NCBI GenBank assembly: GCA_945865535.1
Contig: CAMBDW010000004.1
Coordinates: 50,923 to 114,922, forward strand
Source: Chryseobacterium gleum
Lineage (GTDB): Bacteria; Bacteroidota; Bacteroidia; Flavobacteriales; BACL11
Reading direction: 5' to 3'
DNA: 64,000 nt
In this document: one piece after another, positions 8,283 through 17,157 of the stretch
How the letters are laid out: every line of letters begins with the position of its first letter
How positions within the stretch are numbered: position 1 is the first letter of the stretch
The notes under the pieces: generated by a model
Database searches by the model: none
Seen by the model: the letters and a program-made list of their open reading frames with translations, nothing else
Told to the model about the DNA's origin: nothing
Position numbers and translations under genes: made by a program

Positions 8283-9167
8283 CTATCTAGGAATTAATCC
8301 TCTTTCTGGTGTTTTAATTTTTGGGGCTTTTTGAGAGTTCCTAATATCAATATCTTGTTCTAACCACCATTTTCCATTTTTGTAATTGTAAGCATTAAAT
8401 GTGCCTTCAGGAATGTAGTATTCATACAAACCTTCTAAATCCTTACGGCTTGGCACTAAATGATCAAAGATAATTTGGTTTTTTTCCTCATGATATTTTA
8501 CACTAATTGATGTTTTGGCATCATATTGGAGAATCACTCTTTTCTGACTTTCATTTTTTGATTTTTTAAAGATAGGTAATCCAAATTTAATTTTGTTCTT
8601 CCCAGAGAAGTACATGACATCTATTATTTTCTTTCTACTGTAATTATCATTTAAATCATAAGAAAGAAGGGTATAATGTTTTATGCCTGGTTTTTTAATG
8701 TAAGCAATGTCATAAATAAGGCCTCCGTACCAATTTGTAGCATCTAGATCAGCTTGTTCAGGATTTCTGATATTAGCTGAGTTGTCAGTTAGAGGTATTA
8801 ACTCATATCGTTTTCGTGTTTTATTATGATAATGGACAATTCCATAATACTCATAGGTATCATTATCTTTTCGGAGCAGCCAATTAAAAATACGAAAAGT
8901 ATTATCAGGAGCCTTAATTTTTGCGATTGTTATAAGTGAGTCAAAAGGAAAAGTAAATGATTTTTCATATTGCAAAACCTCATTAAGATTGGTAATAAAA
9001 GCAGTATTTGCTATTCTTCTTTCTTCTTCTGATGGAGCATTCATTATTTCATGCGCCATTACTTTTAAGGTGTCCTCATATTCTGAAATAAGTGTTTTAT
9101 TTCCTTTTTGAGACAACGCACTAAAACCGAGTAGTATACAAATACTAATTAAAAATAGTTTTTTCAT
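8283..9167 (-). CDS. Secreted hypothetical protein upstream of rnhB
   Basis: 294 residues with a clear signal peptide (MKKLFLISICILLGFSALSQ). The mature protein has an acidic helical start (about residues 25-90), followed by beta-rich sequence with many Tyr and Trp, including LDATNWYGGLIYDIAYI and NGKWWLEQDIDIRN. I do not recognise a named domain. It is probably periplasmic or outer-membrane associated. It has a leaderless-type promoter and its stop is contiguous with the rnhB start, so the two are likely translated from one mRNA. Confidence 0.85.
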   Translation of the reverse strand: MKKLFLISICILLGFSALSQKGNKTLISEYEDTLKVMAHEIMNAPSEEERRIANTAFITNLNEVLQYEKSFTFPFDSLITIAKIKAPDNTFRIFNWLLRKDNDTYEYYGIVHYHNKTRKRYELIPLTDNSANIRNPEQADLDATNWYGGLIYDIAYIKKPGIKHYTLLSYDLNDNYSRKKIIDVMYFSGKNKIKFGLPIFKKSKNESQKRVILQYDAKTSISVKYHEEKNQIIFDHLVPSRKDLEGLYEYYIPEGTFNAYNYKNGKWWLEQDIDIRNSQKAPKIKTPERGLIPR

Positions 9168-9172
9168 TTGAA

Positions 9173-9180
9173 CAAAAATA
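9173..9180 (-). promoter_or_regulatory. Leaderless-type -7 box TATTTTTG
   Basis: The minus strand reads TATTTTTG, ending 5 bases before the ATG at 9167. It would drive the secreted protein gene and rnhB. Confidence 0.6.
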
Positions 9181-9235
9181 AAATAATTTATTAATAGTAT
9201 GTAAAATCAACTCATACATAAGTTAATAATTTTAT

Positions 9236-10384
9236 CTAATTTATCTTTCGGATTTTATAAAGATACGTTGTACCTATTATTCCTGTTAAAACCAAACAAA
9301 ATGAGATAATTTCAGCTTGAGTTATACCTCCTAGAATATTATATTCAGTGTTTATTCTCACCTTTTCAATAAAAAAGCGTTCTATACCATTAAAAGCTAA
9401 ATAAATAAAGAATAAGGCCCCTGGAACTTTTATATGCTTACGCATAGCCCAAAGTATTCCAAAAATTGTAATTGACATAACCACCTCATAAAAGGCAGTT
9501 GGCCATACAGGATTAGCTAATTGCATACAGAAATTTCCCGTACAGCCCTCAATAGGAATTCCTGCATTAATTACATTATGAGGAAAGTTATAACTCCACA
9601 TCCAATCTGGTAAAAAACTCATCCATTCTGGTTTTGGAGCTAAATTATCAATTCCCCAATCTCCATCTCCTGACATCTGGCATCCAATACGCCCAACTCC
9701 ATAGGAGAGCATAAGTGCAGGAGCAGCACTATCAATAAGATGTTTGATGTTAATTTGATATTTTTTAGCATACCAAATAACAGAAATAGCACCAGCTATA
9801 AGCCCTCCATAAAATGTAAGTCCGCTAAACGACATAAGTTGCCCAATGGGGTCAGCTAAAAAACTGTCCAAATTTTCTAAGTTATGAAATATTTTTGCCC
9901 CAATAATTCCAGATATTGCTGCTATCATTGTTATATTTCCTACTAACTCAAAAGGATGAACCGTTTTTTCTATCTCTTTAGGTATAGCTAATATTGTTTT
10001 TTGATTTTCTTTCCATTTTAAATACAATGCAATTCCTGCAATTAACAAGCCTCCTAATAAGTTTCCTCTTGTAGATAGGATAAAATCTTGAGGGTTTGCC
10101 ACTAAATCACTATAATGAAAGAGGGCTTCAACACCTTTAAAACCTATCCCAAATCCAACAAGTACACTGCTAATAATTTCTTGAGCACTTAATTTTTTTC
10201 CAATTATTTCTTTTACTTTAACTGCTGATAAGAATCCTTCCGATTCCTTTCTTTTTAACTCCAAAGTAATAACCCATGCTGCTGCTAAAAAAGATATTGC
10301 TACCCAAAAACCAAAAGTCTGTATTGGTAAAGGAATATTTACTCCAAATAGATCATAAATAATGTGGGAAATAGTAGGATACAT
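9236..10384 (-). CDS. lgt: Prolipoprotein diacylglyceryl transferase
   Basis: Lgt transfers a diacylglyceryl group from phosphatidylglycerol to the lipobox Cys of prolipoproteins in the inner membrane, the first step of lipoprotein maturation. 382 residues, longer than the roughly 290 of E. coli but usual for Bacteroidota. Several membrane spans are visible. LTFYGGLIAG matches the HGGL region, GRIGCQMSGDGDWGI holds the essential Arg of the Lgt signature, and WPTAFYEVV and NGIERFFIE are later conserved blocks. It follows mtaB by 3 bases in the same direction. The many lipoproteins in this window depend on it. Confidence 0.96.
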   Translation of the reverse strand: MYPTISHIIYDLFGVNIPLPIQTFGFWVAISFLAAAWVITLELKRKESEGFLSAVKVKEIIGKKLSAQEIISSVLVGFGIGFKGVEALFHYSDLVANPQDFILSTRGNLLGGLLIAGIALYLKWKENQKTILAIPKEIEKTVHPFELVGNITMIAAISGIIGAKIFHNLENLDSFLADPIGQLMSFSGLTFYGGLIAGAISVIWYAKKYQINIKHLIDSAAPALMLSYGVGRIGCQMSGDGDWGIDNLAPKPEWMSFLPDWMWSYNFPHNVINAGIPIEGCTGNFCMQLANPVWPTAFYEVVMSITIFGILWAMRKHIKVPGALFFIYLAFNGIERFFIEKVRINTEYNILGGITQAEIISFCLVLTGIIGTTYLYKIRKIN

Positions 10385-10387
10385 TTA

Positions 10388-11698
10388 TTATTTTTTAGTT
10401 GCTAATAATTCAGCTTTCATTATTCCATCTGAGTCAATCTCCAGAAGTTTTATTTGTTGTTTACTTCTGCATATTTTCTCATTAAAAGGTACTTTCACTT
10501 TTATGTAGTTATCTGTAAATCCATAAAGCATTTCCTCATGGTTCTCTTGTTCAAGAAGTGCTGTATGCTCAGTATTTAAGTATTTTTGATAAAAAGATCG
10601 TTGCAATTTTTCGGATAAAATTCGTAGTTGTTTGTTTCTTTCAGCTTTAGTTTTTTCAGCTACTTTATTTTCCAATTCAATAGCAAGAGTATTTTCTCTT
10701 TCAGAGTATGAAAACACATGCAAATAGGATATAGGCAACTCTTTAATAAAATGGATTGTTTTATCAAATTCTTCATCTGTTTCGCCTGGGAAACCAACAA
10801 TTACATCAGCCCCAATACAAACGTCTTTAACTTCTGCCGCAATTTTCTCCAGTTTATTACTATATAATTTAGTTTGATAGCGTCTTTTCATTTTACCTAA
10901 GATTATATCAGATCCTGATTGTAATGGAATATGAAAATGAGGCATAAACTTATCAGATTTTTTTACCAAGTCTATTACTTCATCTGTAATTAGATTTGGC
11001 TCAATAGATGATATTCTGTACCTGTTAATTCCTCTAACTGTTTCAAGTTCTTTCATTAAAGAACCGAATCCTTTGCTATTGTTTTTATCTTTAAACTCTC
11101 CAATATTTACTCCTGTAATAACAATTTCTTGAATCCCCTTAGATGCAATATCTTCAGCGCTTTTAATAATGTTTTCGATACTATCACATCTACTTTTTCC
11201 TCTTGCAAGAGGAATGGTACAATAGGTGCAAGGATAATCGCAACCATCTTGTATTTTAAGAAATGAACGGGTTCTATCGTTTAAAGAGTAAGAAGTGAAG
11301 TAATCCAAATTATCAATTTCACATCCGTGAATTTCTGCTTTTTTAGGTTTATTTAAATCAGTTAGTAGTTTGGGTAAATTGAACTTTTCATTTGCTCCCA
11401 ATACCATATCTACACCCTCAATTGCAGTTATCTCTTTGGGTTTTAATTGAGCAAAGCAACCCGTTACAACAACAAAAGAATTAGGAGAGTTTTTTTTAGC
11501 TTTTCTGATAATTCTTCTGCACTCACGGTTGGCATTTTCAGTAACTGAGCAAGTGTTTATTACATATAAATCAGCAGGGCTATCAAAATCAGTTTTACTA
11601 AAACCAATATCTGTAAGTTGCCTACCAATAGTAGAGGTTTCAGAAAAATTGAGTTTGCAACCCAAAGTATAAAATGCTGCTTTTTTATCTTTAAACAT
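10388..11698 (-). CDS. mtaB: tRNA t6A37 methylthiotransferase MtaB
   Basis: A radical-SAM enzyme that adds a methylthio group to t6A at position 37 of tRNAs. 436 residues. The N-terminal MTTase domain has three cluster-binding Cys: YTLGCKLN, NTCSVTENA and VTGCFAQ. The radical-SAM motif is CDYPCTYC in QDGCDYPCTYCTIPLARGKS. A C-terminal TRAM-like region follows (about 370-436). The motifs fit MtaB rather than MiaB or RimO. lgt follows 3 bases later, so they form a transcription unit with a leaderless-type promoter. Confidence 0.93.
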   Translation of the reverse strand: MFKDKKAAFYTLGCKLNFSETSTIGRQLTDIGFSKTDFDSPADLYVINTCSVTENANRECRRIIRKAKKNSPNSFVVVTGCFAQLKPKEITAIEGVDMVLGANEKFNLPKLLTDLNKPKKAEIHGCEIDNLDYFTSYSLNDRTRSFLKIQDGCDYPCTYCTIPLARGKSRCDSIENIIKSAEDIASKGIQEIVITGVNIGEFKDKNNSKGFGSLMKELETVRGINRYRISSIEPNLITDEVIDLVKKSDKFMPHFHIPLQSGSDIILGKMKRRYQTKLYSNKLEKIAAEVKDVCIGADVIVGFPGETDEEFDKTIHFIKELPISYLHVFSYSERENTLAIELENKVAEKTKAERNKQLRILSEKLQRSFYQKYLNTEHTALLEQENHEEMLYGFTDNYIKVKVPFNEKICRSKQQIKLLEIDSDGIMKAELLATKK

Positions 11699-11702
11699 CT
11701 GG

Positions 11703-11710
11703 CAAAAATA
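11703..11710 (-). promoter_or_regulatory. Leaderless-type -7 box TATTTTTG for mtaB-lgt
   Basis: The minus strand reads TATTTTTG, ending 4 bases before the ATG at 11698. Confidence 0.6.
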
Positions 11711-11809
11711 GAGAAATGAAAAAGGATTCGTGTTTTTGTAACCAATTTTATTTTAAACGCGTATTAACCAATAAGTTCTTCAAAAAAAATTTAAGTAAAA
11801 CTCAAATTT

Positions 11810-12181
11810 ATGATAACATTATTACTCCTTAGTTTTTTATTAAAAAGAAAGATCAGCATAAAAGTTACTCAATCTTGTAAATACCTTTTCCTTGTCCTAA
11901 TAGCCATGCTTGTTTCCTTTAGTGCAACCCCACAAGTAACGGCAGATTTCACGACAATTACTTCAGAAACAGGATGTGGCTCCTTAGTTGTAGAGTTTAA
12001 AGATTTATCTACAATAAGCCCAACATCATGGTTATGGGACTTTGGAAATGGTAATACTTCCACTTTAAAAAATCCAATAACAGTATATAACACACCAGGA
12101 TTTTATGATGTTGTGTTAAAAGTTTGAGATTCATCAAGCTTATATAGGTTAAGAAACTTTGGGTTTATAATGGAGAACTAA
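11810..12181 (+). pseudogene. Truncated PKD-domain secreted protein remnant
   Basis: An open frame of 105 codons to a TGA at 12125-12127, then 17 further in-frame codons (starting DSSSLYR) to a TAA at 12179-12181. It has a long hydrophobic N-terminal signal region followed by one PKD domain with TSWLWDFGNGNTSTLKNP, the typical WDFGDG signature. The domain breaks off at FYDVVLKV, where PKD domains normally continue with V-T/W-D. Reading TGA as a former Trp codon gives KVWDSSS, consistent with a point mutation. Intact Bacteroidota relatives are usually long T9SS adhesin-like proteins. It is most likely a decayed fragment; a short expressed product cannot be excluded. Confidence 0.6.
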
Positions 12182-12232
12182 ATTTTATGAGGTAATTTTA
12201 ATTACTTAATTTAGCCAACTTAAAACTTATTT

Positions 12233-13798
12233 ATGAAGTGGAGAGTTGGCTTTTTTGTTTTAGCACTTTTTATCATTTCTTGTGGCAAGCAATACTCTAA
12301 TGCTGACTTAGCTATATTTAGGTATAATGAGTCAGCTGGAATAGCAACTTTAGATCCTACTTTTGCAAAAGACCAAGCAACAATTTGGGCAACTAATCAG
12401 CTCTTTAATGGCTTGGTACAATTAGATAATAATTTAAATGTAATTCCTTCTATTGCAAAAGATTGGGATATTTCTTCTGATGCTTTAAATTACACTTTTA
12501 ATTTAAGAACTGATGTTGTTTTTCATAATCATGAATTGTTTAAAAACGGTAAGGGAAGAAAGGTTTTAGCTTCCGATTTTGAATATTCTTTTAACAGACT
12601 TTTAGATAAAAATTTAGCAGCTCCTGGGGCATGGGTTTTAGCTAGCGTTGAGTCTTTTTATGCTGTAAATGATAGTGTTTTTTCTATTACACTCAGTAGC
12701 CCTTTTCCAGCATTTTTATCACTATTAAGCATGCAGTATTGCTCAGTTGTTCCTAAGGAGATTGTGGAGGGAGGCAACTTTAATCGTCATCCAATTGGTA
12801 CGGGGCCTTTTCAATTTCAACTTTGGGAAGATGGGGTAAAATTAGTTTTTAGAAAAAATCCTAACTATTTTGAAAAGCAAGGGCAGGAGCAATTGCCATT
12901 TTTAGATGCAGTAGCCATTACTTTTATTAAAGACAAACAATCTGCATTCTTGCAGTTTATACAAGGGAAATTAGATTTTATCTCTGGAATTGATGCTAGC
13001 TATAATGATGAAATACTTACCAATACAGGAGAATTGCAAGAAAAGTATAAAGATAAAGTAAACTTACAATCTTTGGCTTATTTGAATACCGAATATTTGG
13101 GTTTTTTACTTGAAAATGAGCCTTTGCCTTTGGAAATTAGGCAAGCTATTAATTTTGGCTTTGATAGAGTAAAAATGCTCAAATACCTTAGAAATAATAT
13201 TGGAACTCCAGCTACAAACGGATTTGTACCTGTAGGATTGCCTTCTTTCTCTGAAAATGTAATCGGCTATACTTTTAATGCTGAAAAAGCAAAAGAACTT
13301 ATTGCAAAAAGTGATTTTGATACTAAACAAGAAATTATACTTTCTACCACTTCTTCCTATTTGGATTTATGCGAATATATACAAAATAGTTTACAAGAAA
13401 TTGGATTAAATGTTATGGTAGAGGTAAATCCTCCATCTACACATAGGCAAATGGTGGCAACTTCAAAGCTTAGCTTTTTTAGAGGAAGTTGGATTGCCGA
13501 CTATCCTGATGCTGAAAATTATCTTTCTCTGTTTTACAGTAAGAATTTTTGCCCAAACGGCCCAAACTACACACATTTTAATAATAGCACTTATGATAAG
13601 TTGTATGAAGCATCATTATCAGAGACAAATGATAGTTTGCGAGTTAAACTTTATCAGAAGATGGATGAGATTATTATTGAGAATGCGGTTGTAGTACCGC
13701 TTTATTATGACAAAGTATTGCGTTTCTCTCAAAAGAATATATCAGGATTTGAGTGTAATGCTATGAACCTTCTCGATTTAAAAAGAGTAGATAAGTAG
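12233..13798 (+). CDS. ABC-type oligopeptide-binding lipoprotein (SBP family 5)
   Basis: 521 residues with a lipoprotein signal ending ISCGK, so it is anchored at Cys17. The body is a family 5 solute-binding protein: ESAGIATLDPTFAKDQATIW at the start, VLASDFEYSFNRLLDK in the middle, HPIGTGPFQF, KLVFRKNPNYF, and FRGSWIADYPDAENYLSLFY near the end. These capture peptides or similar solutes for an ABC importer. No permease or ATPase gene is adjacent, so its partner must be elsewhere. It is a homologue of the partial gene at 1-639. The next gene starts 76 bases on with its own promoter. Confidence 0.92.
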   Translation: MKWRVGFFVLALFIISCGKQYSNADLAIFRYNESAGIATLDPTFAKDQATIWATNQLFNGLVQLDNNLNVIPSIAKDWDISSDALNYTFNLRTDVVFHNHELFKNGKGRKVLASDFEYSFNRLLDKNLAAPGAWVLASVESFYAVNDSVFSITLSSPFPAFLSLLSMQYCSVVPKEIVEGGNFNRHPIGTGPFQFQLWEDGVKLVFRKNPNYFEKQGQEQLPFLDAVAITFIKDKQSAFLQFIQGKLDFISGIDASYNDEILTNTGELQEKYKDKVNLQSLAYLNTEYLGFLLENEPLPLEIRQAINFGFDRVKMLKYLRNNIGTPATNGFVPVGLPSFSENVIGYTFNAEKAKELIAKSDFDTKQEIILSTTSSYLDLCEYIQNSLQEIGLNVMVEVNPPSTHRQMVATSKLSFFRGSWIADYPDAENYLSLFYSKNFCPNGPNYTHFNNSTYDKLYEASLSETNDSLRVKLYQKMDEIIIENAVVVPLYYDKVLRFSQKNISGFECNAMNLLDLKRVDK

Positions 13799-13819
13799 CT
13801 TTTTTTAAATTTAATAGAT

Positions 13820-13827
13820 TAATTTTG
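13820..13827 (+). promoter_or_regulatory. Putative -7 box TAATTTTG for the outer-membrane protein gene
   Basis: TAATTTTG matches TAnnTTTG and is followed by an A-rich leader of about 45 bases before the ATG at 13875, typical of highly expressed Bacteroidota genes. Confidence 0.5.
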
Positions 13828-13874
13828 CAGCCAATTCAATACATTATTATTGTTAAATTACTAATAAAAACAAT

Positions 13875-14585
13875 ATGAAAAAATTATTTATAATTTTAAC
13901 TTTAGTTGCTTTAACTACAACAGCTTCATTTGGCCAATTTAGCGCTAAAATGGGTCTTAACATGGCAAATTTTACTGCAAATGATGGCGATGCGGAAAAT
14001 GGCATAAAATTAGGTATGATTATTGGTGCAAGTTATGCAATGGAACGGTATAATGATGAAGCGAGTCTTGATATTGCTGTAGCTTTCAAGCAATCAAATA
14101 TTAAAGAAACTTATGAGTATACTATTGATGATGTAACTTATAAAGGTACATACACTCTTACTACGGTTAACTATTTAGACATCTCACCAAGTTTTTCTTA
14201 CAATGTTTCTGATGCTTTTTCACTTTCATTTGGACCATATCTTGCTTATGCTATTAGTGGTAAAATTAAAATAGAGTATGATTCAGCTAACGTGACAACA
14301 ACATTACCATCAAAATCAATAAAATTTGGAGATGGTGCAAATGATGATGGTATAAAAGCTATAGATTTCGGAATTAATATTGGTGCTGTTTACTCTATTA
14401 ATGATGCAATGAGCGTAAGTGCAGGATATTCTTCAGGATTAACAAATATATTATCAAATCTGCTATCTATAAATATAGATATAGATGATGACGAGAAAGC
14501 ACTTTTGCAACAACTAGGCATAGATTTGCCTAGTATTAAAAATTCTGGTTTCTACATTTGTGTAGCATATACGTTTGGAGGATAA
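13875..14585 (+). CDS. Outer-membrane beta-barrel protein (PorT-like family)
   Basis: 236 residues with signal peptide MKKLFIILTLVALTTTASFG. The mature part starts KMGLNMANF, the usual opening of OMP_b-brl_2 barrels, and consists of alternating amphipathic strands such as YLDISPSFSYNVSDAFSLSF and FGINIGAVYSINDAMSVSAG. It ends in FYICVAYTFGG, with the terminal aromatic pattern of a barrel protein. Cargo or function is unknown. It is transcribed alone and followed by a strong terminator. Confidence 0.85.
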   Translation: MKKLFIILTLVALTTTASFGQFSAKMGLNMANFTANDGDAENGIKLGMIIGASYAMERYNDEASLDIAVAFKQSNIKETYEYTIDDVTYKGTYTLTTVNYLDISPSFSYNVSDAFSLSFGPYLAYAISGKIKIEYDSANVTTTLPSKSIKFGDGANDDGIKAIDFGINIGAVYSINDAMSVSAGYSSGLTNILSNLLSINIDIDDDEKALLQQLGIDLPSIKNSGFYICVAYTFGG

Positions 14586-14610
14586 AACTAGTAAATTTTA
14601 AAAGACTTAT

Positions 14611-14637
14611 AAAAAGCCCACCATGGTGGGCTTTTTT
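14611..14637. terminator. Strong rho-independent terminator
   Basis: The palindrome AAAAAGCCCACC-ATGGTGGGCTTTTTT has a near-perfect GC-rich stem and a T run. It separates the outer-membrane protein gene from pheT. Confidence 0.9.
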
Positions 14638-14684
14638 GTTTAAAAACCTAATAGTAAATAATGTAAACTAGCTTGCTATTTTTA

Positions 14685-14692
14685 TATTTTTG
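14685..14692 (+). promoter_or_regulatory. Putative -7 box TATTTTTG for pheT
   Basis: TATTTTTG lies 23 bases before the pheT ATG and just after the terminator, so pheT is likely transcribed independently. Confidence 0.5.
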
Positions 14693-14715
14693 TATTTATT
14701 ACAAAGTATTGCTAA

Positions 14716-17139
14716 ATGAAAATATCTTATGCTTGGCTTAATAACTATTTAAATCTGGAGCTACCTGCTGATCAGCTAGCCACACTATTAACTGATATTG
14801 GCTTAGAAGTAGAAAGTGTAAACCAAGTAGAAATCATAAAAGGAGGGCTTAAAGGAGTTGTAATTGGTCAGGTGCTTACTAGAATCCAGCACCCAAATGC
14901 AGATAGATTAGCCATTACTACTGTAAATATAGGAGCTAAGGAGCCCTTGCAGATAGTATGTGGCGCTCCTAATGTTGCTCCTGGGCAAAAGGTACCAGTT
15001 GCTACTATCGGTACTATTATTTATAATGGGGCTGAGAGCTTTACAATCCAAAAAAGTAAAATTAGAGGAGAAACTTCAGAAGGGATGATTTGTGGAGCAG
15101 ATGAGTTAGGTATTGGAGAACCAACAGGTGGTATTATGGTATTGGATACTAAAGCAAAAGTGGGTATGCCTGCCAGTACATATTTCCAATTGGAATCAGA
15201 TACAGTTTTTGAAATTGGGCTTACCCCAAACCGCTCTGATGCTATGGGGCATATTGGTGTTGCCCGTGATTTACTAACAGCACTTAACCATAAAGGAAGT
15301 AAACTACAAATGTGCAGACCATCAGTAGATGGATTTAAAGTTGCCAATACTAGCAAAACTATTACCGTTGAAGTAAAAGACACTGAACTTTGTCCCAGGT
15401 ATTCTGGTCTAAGTATTAGCGGTATTAAAGTGGCCGATTCACCTGATTGGCTACAAAATAAATTAAAAGCTATAGGGCTTACGCCTATCAATAATGTAGT
15501 AGATATTATCAATTATGTACTTCATGAAATTGGTCAGCCTCTACACGCTTTTGATATGGCTAAGATTAATGGAAATAAAATTATTGTTTCAAGAGTTAAG
15601 AATAAAACCAAGTTTACTACTTTGGATGCAGTTGAAAGAGAGCTTTCAGCTGATGATTTAATGATAAACAATGCCACCAAAGCTATGTGTATTGCAGGGG
15701 TATATGGTGGGATAGATTCTGGTGTTTCTAAAGCAACTAAAGATATCTTTTTAGAATCGGCTTATTTTAACCCTATTAGCATTCGCAAAACCGCTAAAAG
15801 ATATGGTTTTAGTACTGACGCCTCTTTTAGATACGAGAGAGGTTGTGATCCAAATATTACTGTTTATGCGCTAAAACGTGCTGCTCTTTTAATTACTGAG
15901 ATATGTGGTGGTGAAATTGCTTCTCAGATTACTGATATTTATCCAAATAAGATAGCACATTTTTCAGTTGAGCTTTCCTATGCAAAGATGGATAATCTTA
16001 TTGGTGAGCTTATTGATAGAAAAGCGGTAAAAAGTATACTTAAAGATTTGGAAATTGAAATTACAAGCGAAAGTCCTAATGGTTTAAGCTTGCTTGTTCC
16101 TCCCTTTCGTGCTGATGTACAAAGAGGAGTTGATGTAATTGAGGAGATTTTAAGAATTTATGGTTTTAACACAGTTGCAATTCCTAAAAAGTTAAATTCA
16201 ACAATTTCATATAGCAATGGAGTAAATCCTGAAGATATTAGGAATACAATTTCCGATTTATTGTCTAGCAATGGCTTTAATGAGACTATGAACAATTCCT
16301 TAACCAAAGGGAAGTATACAGCTTTAATTCCAGAATTGGATGCAAATCAAAATGTGGAGCTTTTGAATCCTTTATCCCAAGATTTGAATGTAATGCGTCA
16401 GTCACTTTTATTTAGTGGTTTGGAAAACATTACTTACAATCAGAACCGTAAAAATGCAGATGTTAAGTTTTATGAATTTGGCAAAACTTATCATAAAACA
16501 GAGCAAGGTTATTTAGAAAATCAACACCTCCAGATTTTAGTAAGTGGTAGGGTTGAGGCTGAAAATTGGAATACCAATTCTACTAAAGCAGATTTCTTTT
16601 TTATCAAAGAGAAAGTAGAACACATTTTAAGCAGATTGGGAATCAATACTATAAAATCAGAATCAATCAATACTTATGGTTTTAATGAGGCTTTGATGTA
16701 TAAATTCAACAAAAAAAGATTGGTTTGCTTTGGAAAATTGGATAAAAAGCTTTGCAAAGCATTTGATGTAAAATCAGAGGTGTATGCTGCAGATTTTAAT
16801 TGGGATTTAGTGCTTGAATTGGTTGGAGATACTAAAATCAACTATCAAGAAATTTCAAAATTCCCTGAAGTAAGAAGGGATTTATCTTTACTAATTGACA
16901 AGGATGTTTCGTTTGATCATCTCCAAAAAATAGCAATGCAAGTGGATACTAAAATTTTAAAAAGAGTTAATTTATTTGATGTGTATGAAGGCGATAAACT
17001 ACCTAAGGGAAAAAAATCTTATGCTTTAGCCTTTACTATGGCTGATGAAACTCAAACTTTAACTGATTTATATGTCGATAAGCTAATGGAGAAATTAATG
17101 CAATCTTTTAAAGAACAAGCAGGAGCTGAGATACGATAA
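14716..17139 (+). CDS. pheT: Phenylalanyl-tRNA synthetase beta subunit
   Basis: 807 residues, the normal length. Domains in order: N-terminal strands with the EMAP/tRNA-binding domain (about residues 40-150; HPNADRLAITTVNIG, IVCGAPN), the B3/4 editing region (about 210-390; FLESAYFNP, RYERGCDPN), the B5 domain (about 405-480; VPPFRADVQRGVDVIEEILR), the catalytic-like core, and a C-terminal FDX-ACB domain (about 715-807; FPEVRRDLSLLIDKDVSF). It partners with PheS to charge tRNA-Phe; pheS is not in the window. The gene is convergent with the oxidoreductase downstream. Confidence 0.98.
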   Translation: MKISYAWLNNYLNLELPADQLATLLTDIGLEVESVNQVEIIKGGLKGVVIGQVLTRIQHPNADRLAITTVNIGAKEPLQIVCGAPNVAPGQKVPVATIGTIIYNGAESFTIQKSKIRGETSEGMICGADELGIGEPTGGIMVLDTKAKVGMPASTYFQLESDTVFEIGLTPNRSDAMGHIGVARDLLTALNHKGSKLQMCRPSVDGFKVANTSKTITVEVKDTELCPRYSGLSISGIKVADSPDWLQNKLKAIGLTPINNVVDIINYVLHEIGQPLHAFDMAKINGNKIIVSRVKNKTKFTTLDAVERELSADDLMINNATKAMCIAGVYGGIDSGVSKATKDIFLESAYFNPISIRKTAKRYGFSTDASFRYERGCDPNITVYALKRAALLITEICGGEIASQITDIYPNKIAHFSVELSYAKMDNLIGELIDRKAVKSILKDLEIEITSESPNGLSLLVPPFRADVQRGVDVIEEILRIYGFNTVAIPKKLNSTISYSNGVNPEDIRNTISDLLSSNGFNETMNNSLTKGKYTALIPELDANQNVELLNPLSQDLNVMRQSLLFSGLENITYNQNRKNADVKFYEFGKTYHKTEQGYLENQHLQILVSGRVEAENWNTNSTKADFFFIKEKVEHILSRLGINTIKSESINTYGFNEALMYKFNKKRLVCFGKLDKKLCKAFDVKSEVYAADFNWDLVLELVGDTKINYQEISKFPEVRRDLSLLIDKDVSFDHLQKIAMQVDTKILKRVNLFDVYEGDKLPKGKKSYALAFTMADETQTLTDLYVDKLMEKLMQSFKEQAGAEIR

Positions 17140-17157
17140 TCTTTCATTTACTATAAA

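Noticed and set aside
11747..11809. Possible small gene between mtaB and the PKD remnant
   Set aside because: No open frame with a signal or start of useful length; the sequence is AT-rich and featureless.
15021..15512. A 163-codon open frame on the minus strand inside pheT
   Set aside because: It lies fully antisense to well-conserved pheT codons, has no signal, domain or promoter, and is explained by codon bias of the real gene.
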